Origin: Bog-950 sp046329515
Lineage (GTDB): Bacteria; Bacteroidota; Bacteroidia; Chitinophagales; LD1
Assembly (NCBI GenBank): GCA_046329515.1
Contig: JAXLUM010000003.1
Coordinates: 62,001 to 126,000, forward strand
Length of the DNA stretch: 64,000 nucleotides
Reading direction: 5' to 3'
Shown: piece after piece, positions 51,867-60,361 of the stretch
Numbering within the stretch: the first letter of the stretch is position 1
How the letters are laid out: every line of letters starts with the position of its first letter
Position numbers and translations under genes: made by a program
Notes under the pieces: generated by a model
Told to the model about the DNA's origin: nothing
Databases searched by the model: none
What the model saw: the letters and a program-made list of their open reading frames with translations, nothing else

Positions 51867-51898
51867 CACACTAACGCTTCATAAGGAGCAAATAATGA

Positions 51899-51930
51899 GA
51901 ACCCGGACGTTAACCGCCCGGGTTTTTTAT
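51899..51930 (+). terminator. terminator after rplJ
   Basis: Stem AACCCGG/CCGGGTT with loop ACGTTAACCGC, then a run of six T. It ends the tRNA-Trp to rplJ operon before rplL would be expected. Confidence 0.75.
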
Positions 51931-51988
51931 TTGTATACGCGGTAAGGCCCTACTGCATTCATTCCGCTTTCCCTTCTATCTTCGCGTA

Positions 51989-54367
51989 ATGCGGAACACT
52001 CTACTTGCCATAACTGCCCTGCTTTTAAGTATAACTACCTTAAGCGCTAAAGACCTGCGTGGCGATACTATTGATATACGCGCGTATCAATTAAGGTTAG
52101 ACCTATCAGACTTTACCGGCAAAATTATGCATGCCGAAGCCACCATAGGCATTAAGGCAAAAATGAACGGGGTAGAAGGTATTAAGCTGGACCTGCTGGG
52201 TTTAACGGTAGATTCCGTTCGTGTAGATACTTACAACAGCGTGCCTTACGACTACAACGATTCTGTGCTTAATATAAACCTGTTGAACACCTTAAACACA
52301 GGCGATTCATCTACCATATTCATTTATTACCACGGCCACCCTTTGCAGTTAAACGGCGACTTTGGCGGCTTTTACTGGACGGGCACTTATGCCTTTAATA
52401 TTGGCGTGAGCTTTTTGGCCGACCCGCACACTTACGGCAGGGTGTGGTTCCCTTGCTTCGATAACTTTGAACAGCGCAGCTATTACGAATACTATGTTAC
52501 TACCAAAAACACACACAAGGCATTTTGCAATGGTTTGCTGTTGGGTGTTACACCAAGCGGCGCCAACCAGGTGTGGCATTGGAAACTGGGACAAAACATA
52601 CCATCTTACTTAGCCAGTGTAGCGGTTGCACCTTATGCCACGCTTGCTGATACTGTGCAGGCGCAGTTAGGAACCTTGCCTGTGGAGTTAGCTGCCGTAC
52701 CGAGCGATACTACTACCTTAAAGAGTTTGTTTGTGCATTTAAAAGATGCCTTCCATATACAGGAAAATGCCTGGGGGCCTTACCGTTGGGACCGTGTAGG
52801 CTATTGCATAGTGCCCTTTAATGCCGGCGCTATGGAGCATGCTACCAACATAAGCTTTATGCAGTATTATTTAAATGTGGCCGCCAATGAATGTGAAACC
52901 ACAATGGCGCATGAATTGAGCCACCATTGGTTTGGCGATTTAGTAACCTGCGATAGCGCCAGCGAAATGTGGTTGAATGAGGGTTGGGCAAGCTATAATG
53001 AGCATTTGTTTGAAGAGAAGTTTTATGGCCCCGATGTATATGCCCAATACGTGCGCGCTAACCACGATGATATAGTGCACACAGCGCACATTGATGATAA
53101 CGGATACCGCGCTGTAAATGGTGTGCCCACACAGTACACCTACGGAACTACTGTTTACCGCAAAGGAGCGGATATGATACATACCCTGCGCTGGTATATG
53201 GGTGATGCGCAATTTTTTAATTGCATGAAAAACTACATGAATGATTTTGCGTTTAAAAATTCTACCACTGCACAGTTGCGCGATTACCTGGTTAGCTGCT
53301 CCGGCAATAATAAACTGAATGACTACTTTGCTAACTGGATAAACGCGCCGGGCTTCCCTCATTTTTCAATAGAGCAATTAGCGCCGCAGGGCAGCGGACA
53401 AATTGATGAGCATGTGTTTATCCGTCAGAGATTGAGCCATGCACCGAATTATTACAGCAATGTACCGGTTAAGCTTACCTGCTTTAATAGTGACTTTACG
53501 TCGGTTAGTTCGGTTGCTACTGTTAGCGGCGAATGCAGCGAGGCTGTAGTTGGACCGCTGAATTTTACCCCTGTTTATGTAGTGGTTGATTTTGATGATA
53601 ATCTGCAGGATGCTATAAGTGCTGAGTGGCAGATAATTTCTACTACCGGCTTAAAAGATTTTGGCACCGCGCGCGCCAAACTTCAGGTAGATGCAATTAC
53701 TGATTCTGTATTAGTACGCATAGAGCATAACTGGATTGCGCCCGATGCCATGAAGAACCCCACCATAGGTTTGCATTTGCACGATTACCGTTATTGGACC
53801 ATTGACGGTATAATAAATGCCGGTTTTAATGCCAGCGCTACCTTTAATTATGATGGCACAGCCGGTGCCGCTTTAGACAATACCTTTTTTACTACTAATG
53901 AAGACAGCCTTGTAATGCTATGGCGCGCCAAACAAACCGATGACTGGAGCGTGGCCGATTCTTTTGTTGTTACAAAAGGAATAAGTGCTATAGATAAGGT
54001 AGGTTCTATTACCGTATATAATGTGCAGAAAGGTGAATACGCCATGGCTATTTGGAACAGCACCTTGCCTACGGCTACAGATAACCGGGTTTCCTGCTTT
54101 TACCAGGTGGGCGTAAATGAACTTAACCAAAACCAATTTGAGGTTTACCCTAACCCTGCTACCGATTTTGCTAATCTGCGTTTTGAAGCCAATACCTATA
54201 CCGGCCTTGAAGTGCGCGATATTTTAGGCCGCGTTATCAGTAGCCAAAAGTTTAGTGCAGGGCAAACCAATGCTGTAATAGATATACAACACCTGCCACA
54301 GGGGCCTTACATGGTTACCCTGGTAGGAGAGAAGGAGAAGGTAAGCAAGGTGGTGCTTAAGCAGTAA
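51989..54367 (+). CDS. secreted M1 aminopeptidase-like protein with T9SS tag
   Basis: 792 residues: signal peptide 1-20, M1 N-terminal domain, catalytic HELSH at 308-312 with Glu331 as third zinc ligand (MWLNEGWASY), and a type A sorting domain (about 715-792, with VYPNPATDFANLRF, LPQGPYMVTLVG, KVVLKQ). The GAMEN exopeptidase loop is GAMEH here, so the free-amine specificity may differ from classical aminopeptidases. It is exported through the T9SS to the surface or outside. A TATCTTCG box ends four bases before the ATG. Confidence 0.88.
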   Translation: MRNTLLAITALLLSITTLSAKDLRGDTIDIRAYQLRLDLSDFTGKIMHAEATIGIKAKMNGVEGIKLDLLGLTVDSVRVDTYNSVPYDYNDSVLNINLLNTLNTGDSSTIFIYYHGHPLQLNGDFGGFYWTGTYAFNIGVSFLADPHTYGRVWFPCFDNFEQRSYYEYYVTTKNTHKAFCNGLLLGVTPSGANQVWHWKLGQNIPSYLASVAVAPYATLADTVQAQLGTLPVELAAVPSDTTTLKSLFVHLKDAFHIQENAWGPYRWDRVGYCIVPFNAGAMEHATNISFMQYYLNVAANECETTMAHELSHHWFGDLVTCDSASEMWLNEGWASYNEHLFEEKFYGPDVYAQYVRANHDDIVHTAHIDDNGYRAVNGVPTQYTYGTTVYRKGADMIHTLRWYMGDAQFFNCMKNYMNDFAFKNSTTAQLRDYLVSCSGNNKLNDYFANWINAPGFPHFSIEQLAPQGSGQIDEHVFIRQRLSHAPNYYSNVPVKLTCFNSDFTSVSSVATVSGECSEAVVGPLNFTPVYVVVDFDDNLQDAISAEWQIISTTGLKDFGTARAKLQVDAITDSVLVRIEHNWIAPDAMKNPTIGLHLHDYRYWTIDGIINAGFNASATFNYDGTAGAALDNTFFTTNEDSLVMLWRAKQTDDWSVADSFVVTKGISAIDKVGSITVYNVQKGEYAMAIWNSTLPTATDNRVSCFYQVGVNELNQNQFEVYPNPATDFANLRFEANTYTGLEVRDILGRVISSQKFSAGQTNAVIDIQHLPQGPYMVTLVGEKEKVSKVVLKQ

Positions 54368-54402
54368 GCTGCCAACTATCCGCTAAATTCTATATTCGCC
54401 CT

Positions 54403-55293
54403 ATGATTGAAAAAGTAAGTGTTATAGGCGCCGGTACCATGGGTAATGGTATAGCGCACGTATTTGCCATGAATGGCTTTAGCGTAAACCTTGTTGATGT
54501 TTCAAAAGAACAGTTAGACAAGGCTGTGGCTACTATTACTAAGAACCTTGACCGTATGGTGGCCAAAGGGGGCATTACGGAAGACGTAAAAGCTGCAACC
54601 CTAAAGAACCTTGTAACCAACACAGGCTTAGATAGTTGTGCAGATAGCGATCTGGTGGTGGAGGCGGCTACAGAGAATGTGGATATCAAGTTGAAAATTT
54701 TCAAAGAACTGGATAAAGTATGCAAAGCAGGGGCTATTCTGGCCTCAAACACCAGCAGCATAAGCATTACCAAAATAGGCGCTGTTACCGGGCGTGCGGG
54801 TGATGTTATAGGTATGCACTTTATGAATCCGGTGCCGGTAATGAAGCTGGTGGAAATAATAAAGGGCTACGCAACAACTGCAGATTGTTTGAAACAAATC
54901 ATGGATTGTTCGCGTAAACTGAACAAGATTCCGGTAGAAGTAAACGATTACCCCGGCTTTGTGGCAAACAGGATACTGATGCCAATGATTAACGAAGCTG
55001 TATATACGCTATATGAAGGTGTAGCGGGGGTAAATGAAATTGACACGGTGATGAAGCTTGGAATGGCTCACCCGATGGGACCGCTGCAGTTAGCAGATTT
55101 TATAGGCCTTGATGTGTGCCTCGCTATTTTGCGGGTATTGCACGAAGGCTTTGGCAATCCGAAATATGCACCGTGCCCTTTGTTAGTTAACATGGTTACC
55201 GCCGGATACCTTGGTGTAAAAACCGGGGAAGGATTTTACAAATACACGCAGGGCTCGAAGGACCTTGTGGTATCTGATAGGTTCGGGAGTTAA
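54403..55293 (+). CDS. 3-hydroxybutyryl-CoA dehydrogenase
   Basis: 296 residues, NAD-dependent oxidation of 3-hydroxyacyl-CoA. The Rossmann motif GAGTMGNGIAHVFA is at 8-21, GMHFMNPVPVMKLVEII contains the catalytic His, and YPGFVANRILMPMINEA with GPLQLADFIGLD forms the dimer domain. The cofactor and acyl chain length are inferred only from the family. A TATATTCG box lies four bases upstream of the ATG. Confidence 0.92.
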   Translation: MIEKVSVIGAGTMGNGIAHVFAMNGFSVNLVDVSKEQLDKAVATITKNLDRMVAKGGITEDVKAATLKNLVTNTGLDSCADSDLVVEAATENVDIKLKIFKELDKVCKAGAILASNTSSISITKIGAVTGRAGDVIGMHFMNPVPVMKLVEIIKGYATTADCLKQIMDCSRKLNKIPVEVNDYPGFVANRILMPMINEAVYTLYEGVAGVNEIDTVMKLGMAHPMGPLQLADFIGLDVCLAILRVLHEGFGNPKYAPCPLLVNMVTAGYLGVKTGEGFYKYTQGSKDLVVSDRFGS

Positions 55294-55349
55294 GGTTCAT
55301 CCCTTTTGCTCTCGGCCAAAAATTTAAAAACCCAAAACCGAGACAAAGG

Positions 55350-56648
55350 ATGAAATCTAAATTACTCACACTGTTACTGCTGGCAAGCGCGCTGATGACA
55401 ATGGCGCAACCACCTGCCAAAATTTGGTACGACGAAACAAATCTTAGAACCAGTGCTATCCGCAATTTTGCGCAGGCAAAATATCTGGATTGTATAGTTA
55501 ACTGCCAACGCATGGTAGCTTTAGGCGAAGGCGATGGACTGGTTACCGGCTTAATGGCCATGGCTTACGATTCGTTAACTAACCAGGAAGCAGCCGATAA
55601 AAGCCGTGCTGTTGCCAATGAGTACAAAGTAGATTCAAACATTATACAGCGCTTAACTGCCGCTAACCTTTCCCCCGAAATTTATAAGCGTAACGTTTTA
55701 CAATCAGGCGCGGGCTTCTATAACACCTTTAAATTTGACAGCAGCGAAGCCTACTTTACAGAGTATTTGAAGCTTGCACCAAAAGATACCTTCGCCATTT
55801 TCTTTTTAGCTAATGCACAGTTTTACCAGGGCAAATACGATATGGCCGTAGTTAACTATAAGCGTGTGCTTGAACAGGACTTTAACCGTGCCGACGTGCA
55901 CAACCTGGTAGGTGTTTGCTTAATGTTGCAGAACAACTTCCTTAATGCACGCGATTACTTTAGCCAGGCTATTATTCTGGATAAGTATATGGGTAACGCC
56001 CACTATAACTTAGGCCGTGTGCAGTATGGCTTAAACGATAAAAACGCAGCGCTGCAAAGCCTTAACGATGCCTATAGCATGCTGCCTAAAGATTCAAACA
56101 TTGTGGCCCTGTTAAGCCAGATTTACCTTGAGCAGCAGGATTATAAAAACGCAGAGAAATACCTTGCTAAGCTGTATGCACTGAACAAGAGCAATGAGAA
56201 AGTTGGCTGGAACCTGGTGAACATTGCCCGCAAGAACAAAGATTATGAGCACGTAGCTATATACCTGCAGAATATCATCCGTGTGAATCCTAAAAACCCG
56301 CAAGGTTATATTGAACTGGGTGAAACTTATGTAACTACCAACAACTACGAGCAGGCCTTTAATAACTACGAAAACGCCATTGCCAAACTGGGTGAAAGCC
56401 GCGACTTTTTATACAACGCCGGTATGTGCGCTAACCACATAGGTATATACGGCAAGGCGGTTGAATACCTTAGCAAGGCAATAACCTTAGATGCCGCTTA
56501 TGCAAAATCATACAAAGAATTAGGTGATGCTTACACCGGCCTTAAGAAGAAGAAGCAGGCTAAGCAGAGCTATAAAAAAGCAAGCAGCCTTGGTTATGAA
56601 AAAGAACCGGTTGTTCAAAATCCAACTCAGGAAGTAGCGCGTAAATAA
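55350..56648 (+). CDS. secreted or periplasmic TPR protein
   Basis: 432 residues with a signal peptide (1-19, MTMAQ) and about nine TPR units, for example AHYNLGRVQYGLNDKNAALQ and PQGYIELGETYVTTNNYEQAF. It ends in a basic tail (SYKKASSLGYEKEPVVQNPT). A TPR scaffold in the periplasm is typical of envelope or T9SS-related assemblies, but no partner can be named. It starts 56 bases after the dehydrogenase stop and may be co-transcribed. Confidence 0.85.
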   Translation: MKSKLLTLLLLASALMTMAQPPAKIWYDETNLRTSAIRNFAQAKYLDCIVNCQRMVALGEGDGLVTGLMAMAYDSLTNQEAADKSRAVANEYKVDSNIIQRLTAANLSPEIYKRNVLQSGAGFYNTFKFDSSEAYFTEYLKLAPKDTFAIFFLANAQFYQGKYDMAVVNYKRVLEQDFNRADVHNLVGVCLMLQNNFLNARDYFSQAIILDKYMGNAHYNLGRVQYGLNDKNAALQSLNDAYSMLPKDSNIVALLSQIYLEQQDYKNAEKYLAKLYALNKSNEKVGWNLVNIARKNKDYEHVAIYLQNIIRVNPKNPQGYIELGETYVTTNNYEQAFNNYENAIAKLGESRDFLYNAGMCANHIGIYGKAVEYLSKAITLDAAYAKSYKELGDAYTGLKKKKQAKQSYKKASSLGYEKEPVVQNPTQEVARK

Positions 56649-56700
56649 TATGGTTCCCGTAAAAGGGAAACGGAAGAGTCCTTCAATCTCGGTTCCAAAC

Positions 56701-56736
56701 AACAGAGCACCTCACAAGGGTGCTCTTTGTTATTTA
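56701..56736 (+). terminator. terminator after the TPR gene
   Basis: Stem AGAGCACC/GGTGCTCT (56704-56711, 56719-56726) followed by TTTGTTATTT. Confidence 0.65.
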
Positions 56737-56747
56737 GGCCATACCCA

Positions 56748-56781
56748 AACAAAAAACGCTAACCATAAAGTCAGCGTTTGT
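56748..56781 (-). terminator. terminator of the small gene at 56882
   Basis: Stem AAACGCT/AGCGTTT; on the minus strand followed by TTTTTTGTTT. It lies about 100 bases downstream of that gene's stop. Confidence 0.55.
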
Positions 56782-56791
56782 CATCCGTGCG

Positions 56792-56848
56792 ATACCCCGG
56801 GGTTGGTAAATAATTGCTTTAGGCAACCACCAACCCCGTACGGGGTAT
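56792..56848. repeat. nested inverted repeat
   Basis: Outer arms ATACCCCG/CGGGGTAT and inner arms GGGGTTGGT/ACCAACCCC form a compact double stem around a ~20-base loop. It could be a REP-like element or a strong RNA hairpin. No second copy was seen in the window. Confidence 0.5.
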
Positions 56849-56881
56849 ACGCAAATATATATAGCGAGTGATTATAGTTGT

Positions 56882-57163
56882 TTAAGCGGCCTGGCCATAA
56901 CTTGTGTTGTAGTCGGCGTTGCCATTAAAGGCATCAACCAGTTTGTTGAACAGCATGCGCAGATTGCTTTCTTTATTTTCTGCCGTGTTAATGCTTGTAT
57001 GGTACTTATAGCGGTTTATAGCCACGTTAGGGAAATGTAATTCAGGGTCTATTATAACTTCGCCGTCAAAATCTACTGCTACATTATGAACAGGCTGCGA
57101 AGCGTTTGCGTTATTCACCAGTTGGCGCAGTGCCAGTAGTGATGGATCATAAAACAAGTTCAT
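56882..57163 (-). CDS. small hypothetical protein
   Basis: 93 residues, soluble, no recognised family. It has an Asp/Asn-rich middle (VAVDFDGEVIIDPELHFPNVAINRYKYH) and a C-terminal helix (SNLRMLFNKLVDAFNGNADYN). It has its own terminator, and the ATG is followed by a normal reading frame with no overlap. It could be a small binding protein; I cannot name it. Confidence 0.55.
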   Translation of the reverse strand: MNLFYDPSLLALRQLVNNANASQPVHNVAVDFDGEVIIDPELHFPNVAINRYKYHTSINTAENKESNLRMLFNKLVDAFNGNADYNTSYGQAA

Positions 57164-57326
57164 AAAATCGGTTTTAAGTGGTTAACTAAATCTGTGGAAT
57201 GAAGAAAAAGAAGTGTGCCAAAGTTTAATTACCTCTCAAAAACCGTAAAGAGCTGTTAAGACCGGGGAATTTTTTGCCGGAGATGTGGAATGCAAGGATT
57301 ATAAAGCGGGTATTCTTCGATGTCTA

Positions 57327-57350
57327 TGCTTCGACAGGCTCAGCATGACA
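57327..57350. repeat. dispersed hairpin (copy 2)
   Basis: TGCT/AGCA stem around TCGACAGGCTC, the reverse complement of loop GAGCCTGTCGA. Related to 16241-16266 and 61896-61920. The spacer 57164-57377 contains nothing else recognisable. Confidence 0.55.
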
Positions 57351-57377
57351 GGTGGTGATTATTGGGATGTAAGCTTA

Positions 57378-59147
57378 TTACATGCGCTCAGGCACTTCAA
57401 TGCCTAATAGCTTCATGCCTTTATTTATTAGGCGGCCTGTTTGGCCGGAGATGGCAATACGCAATTGTTTTTCTTCTTCAGTTGGCGCATTCAGTATGGG
57501 GTGTTCGTGGTAGAATTTGTTGTAAAGCTTGGCCAGGTTATATACATAATTGGCAACCTCGCTTGGGTCGTATTTAGCGCAGGCATCAGCAATTACGTTT
57601 TCGAATAAACTTAACTGCATTACCAGCTCGCGTTCTACCGCTTCCAGCTTATTGCCTTTTATTTCGCCCCCGTTGCCCGCCTTGCGCATAATGGCTGAAA
57701 TACGCGCATGGGTGTATTGTATAAACGGCCCGGTATGCCCGTGGAAGTCAATACTCTCTTCAGGGTTAAAAATTATTTTCTTAAACGGGTTAACACGCAA
57801 TACAAAATATTTTAATGCACCAAGCCCTATTGTTTTGTAAAGTTCCTGTGCCTGCTCTTGTGTAAAGTCATCAATTTTGCCCAGCTCCTTGGTTTTCTCC
57901 TCGGCTATACGCATTACCTCGGCAATTAAATCGTCGGCATCTGCGGTTTTGCCCTCGCGGCTTTTAAAGCGGCCTGTTGGTGATTCCACCAAGGCATAAC
58001 TAAGGTGATAAATACCTTCCGCCCACTTTTTGCCTAGCTTTTGCAGGGCCAGCTTCAATACTTTAAAGTGGTAGTCCTGTTCGTTAGCTACTACGTAAAT
58101 CATTTTATCCATGCCAAACTCCTGGTGGCGAAGGTCGGCCGTGGCAAGGTCTTGTGTAATATAGATAGAGGTGCCATCTGAGCGCAGCAGCACTTTTTCG
58201 TCTAATCCTTCAGGAGTAAGGTCCACCGCCACAGCGCCATCCTTGCGCTTGTAGAATATGCCCTTTTGAAGGCCTTCATCTACAATGTCCTTACCCAGTT
58301 TATAAGTTTCACTTTCGTAATAGTCCTTCTGAAAATCTACACCAATAAGGTTAAACGTTTCCTGAAAACCCGCATACACCCAACTGTTCATCAGTTTCCA
58401 AAGAGCAATAGTTTCCGGGTCGCCGGCTTCCCACTTCAAAAGTGTTTCAGTGGCCTCTTTGTAAATATTGGTCAGCTTTTTGGCTTCGGCTTTATCTTCA
58501 GGGGCATTGGGTAAAGCGGCTACTTCTTCTATAGCCACCTGGTTGAATTTTACATACCAATCGCCTACAAAATGGTCGCCTTTAATGCCGGTGCTTTCCG
58601 GCGTGCTGCCGTTGCCGTAGCGCTTATAGGCTACCATGCTTTGGCAAATAGCAATGCCGCGGTCGTTATAGATGTTTACCTTGGTTAAGTTGTAACCACC
58701 AGCCTTCATAATTTCGCCCATGCTAAAGCCTAATAGCATATTACGCACGTGGCCTATGTGCAGTGGTTTGTTAGTGTTAGGGCCACAATATTCCAATACC
58801 ACTTTCTCCTGCTTAGGGGCTAATTGGCCATAGGTGGCATTGCCGGAAATTTCAGTTAAGCGGTTTAGCCAGTAGCCATCGGTAAGGCTAAGGTTCAAAA
58901 AGCCTTTTATAACATTAAAGCTGCCAACGTAACCGGTTTGGGTTTTAAAGCCATTGCCCAGGGCTTCCGCCGTTTGCTCGGGCGACTTTTTGCTGAACTT
59001 AATTAAAGGGAAAACCACAATAGTGAAATCGCCTTCATGCTCCTTTTTGGTAATGTTTATGGTAACGGCCTCGGCGGGTATATCCGCACCGAATTCGCTT
59101 TTGAAAAACTGCTGGGTAAACTGCTTTAATTGGGCTTCTAGTGACAT
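57378..59147 (-). CDS. argS: arginine--tRNA ligase
   Basis: 589 residues. The HIGH element is in CGPNTNKPLHIGHVRNMLLG, near residue 120-135, followed by the class I core and a C-terminal anticodon domain beginning near FVLRVNPFKKIIFN. Many ArgRS lack a clear KMSKS; here GRFKSREGKTADADD takes that place. N- and C-terminal domains are complete. It is upstream of a SIR2-like gene in the opposite reading sense of gene order (same strand). Confidence 0.95.
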   Translation of the reverse strand: MSLEAQLKQFTQQFFKSEFGADIPAEAVTINITKKEHEGDFTIVVFPLIKFSKKSPEQTAEALGNGFKTQTGYVGSFNVIKGFLNLSLTDGYWLNRLTEISGNATYGQLAPKQEKVVLEYCGPNTNKPLHIGHVRNMLLGFSMGEIMKAGGYNLTKVNIYNDRGIAICQSMVAYKRYGNGSTPESTGIKGDHFVGDWYVKFNQVAIEEVAALPNAPEDKAEAKKLTNIYKEATETLLKWEAGDPETIALWKLMNSWVYAGFQETFNLIGVDFQKDYYESETYKLGKDIVDEGLQKGIFYKRKDGAVAVDLTPEGLDEKVLLRSDGTSIYITQDLATADLRHQEFGMDKMIYVVANEQDYHFKVLKLALQKLGKKWAEGIYHLSYALVESPTGRFKSREGKTADADDLIAEVMRIAEEKTKELGKIDDFTQEQAQELYKTIGLGALKYFVLRVNPFKKIIFNPEESIDFHGHTGPFIQYTHARISAIMRKAGNGGEIKGNKLEAVERELVMQLSLFENVIADACAKYDPSEVANYVYNLAKLYNKFYHEHPILNAPTEEEKQLRIAISGQTGRLINKGMKLLGIEVPERM

Positions 59148-59197
59148 CTGAAATTCGATATAAAAATGAAGGCCGAAGATAACAAATGAGATGAGCC

Positions 59198-60268
59198 TTA
59201 TAAAACAGTTTCAGGAATAAAGAATTGGTCCAAGTCCTTACGCTGAAAGATTTGAGGGTTATGTTTTGCTACCGTCCTAAATCTTTCTTCCACAAGGTTT
59301 AGGTCTTTTTCGTTCACTTGGATATGTACTTTCGTACCTGGGGGAAGGTTCTCAAAGATTTCTCTATCAATACGCCTATTATACAGGGGAAATGAATAAC
59401 CGATAATTATTAGCTCTCTTGTTTCGCTTAATATTTCTTTTGCTCTTACCCTAGCGAGGCGGACTTCTTCATTATTCTCCCAAGCGAAGTGAAGCATACT
59501 TTTTAATCTGGTTACAAGCCGCTGCTGCCTAAGGTAAGGTGTCAATGCATCTAGACAACGTGGAACATCACTTATTGAATATTTATCGTTTTTCAAATCG
59601 AAGTCATATAAAGGAATTCCTGTATTTTTATCTAATTGGCTTATTAAGCCGGCAGTTCCATTCAATTTAAGAAACTTTGCATGTGGGGCACGTCCACTGA
59701 CACATGACCATACGCTCGGAAAAACTTGAAGATCATTAAATGCACTTTTTATGGGTTGATCCAAAAAACTAGCATAACTTAACTCAAATTGGATGTCATA
59801 ATTCCAAGAAATAAAATACATGTTTTTAGGAAGTGAACGAGTGTTTTCATTTAAAAGTGCTGCATAAACAACATCATATCGAGGATCTAGTTTTTTGTTT
59901 TCAGAGTTATATGTTTCCTTAAAGACGGAGTTCCAATTGCTGTCTGCTGAATAATCTTCATTTTTGCCTCTTGACTGCTCAAAAAGAAAGTACGAGGAAA
60001 GTAATATCTTGAATGCTTCATATTTTCCTGAACGGTCGATGAAAAAAAGCTTGCGCGCGTAGGTGTCAACTGAATAATGCTTAGGGACTTCGGTTATAAC
60101 TTCTTGAAGAAAATCTTTTAAATTTTTCTGGTCTGTTTCGCTGCCATAATTTCGAGAATGAAAGGATAGGTATTCACAAAAGAGTTTAAGTCTTTGATTA
60201 AATCTTTCCCCTACTGGCGGTATTGCCTGTGCACTGGCACCCGCACCTATTATATAAGTAACATTCAT
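59198..60268 (-). CDS. SIR2-like (STALD-type) domain protein
   Basis: 356 residues without a signal peptide. Hallmarks of the SIR2-like superfamily: GAGAS at 8-12 (NAD pocket), the SWNYD motif at 154-158 (canonical T-N-Y-D), and IIIGYSFP at 287-294 followed by Asn297. Where active sirtuin-like NADases have K-L-H-G, this protein has KLNG (201-204), so the usual catalytic histidine is Asn. Stand-alone SIR2-like genes are often defence effectors that cleave NAD+. Here activity could be lost, changed, or moved to another residue. The gene is A+T-rich and inserted between argS and the decarboxylase, suggesting recent acquisition. Confidence 0.75.
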   Translation of the reverse strand: MNVTYIIGAGASAQAIPPVGERFNQRLKLFCEYLSFHSRNYGSETDQKNLKDFLQEVITEVPKHYSVDTYARKLFFIDRSGKYEAFKILLSSYFLFEQSRGKNEDYSADSNWNSVFKETYNSENKKLDPRYDVVYAALLNENTRSLPKNMYFISWNYDIQFELSYASFLDQPIKSAFNDLQVFPSVWSCVSGRAPHAKFLKLNGTAGLISQLDKNTGIPLYDFDLKNDKYSISDVPRCLDALTPYLRQQRLVTRLKSMLHFAWENNEEVRLARVRAKEILSETRELIIIGYSFPLYNRRIDREIFENLPPGTKVHIQVNEKDLNLVEERFRTVAKHNPQIFQRKDLDQFFIPETVL

Positions 60269-60361
60269 GATTTAAAGGTAGTTTTTAGCCGGAAATGCGC
60301 CCTTAAATTTTCTCCCTTTTAATTCTTCATATACCTTAAATTCGCAGCCTTATTTTAAGAG

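Noticed and set aside
51895..51945. Mini-ORF beginning at the ATG after rplJ (MRTRTLTARV...)
   Set aside because: It lies across the terminator stem, does not resemble L7/L12, and is only 16 codons long.
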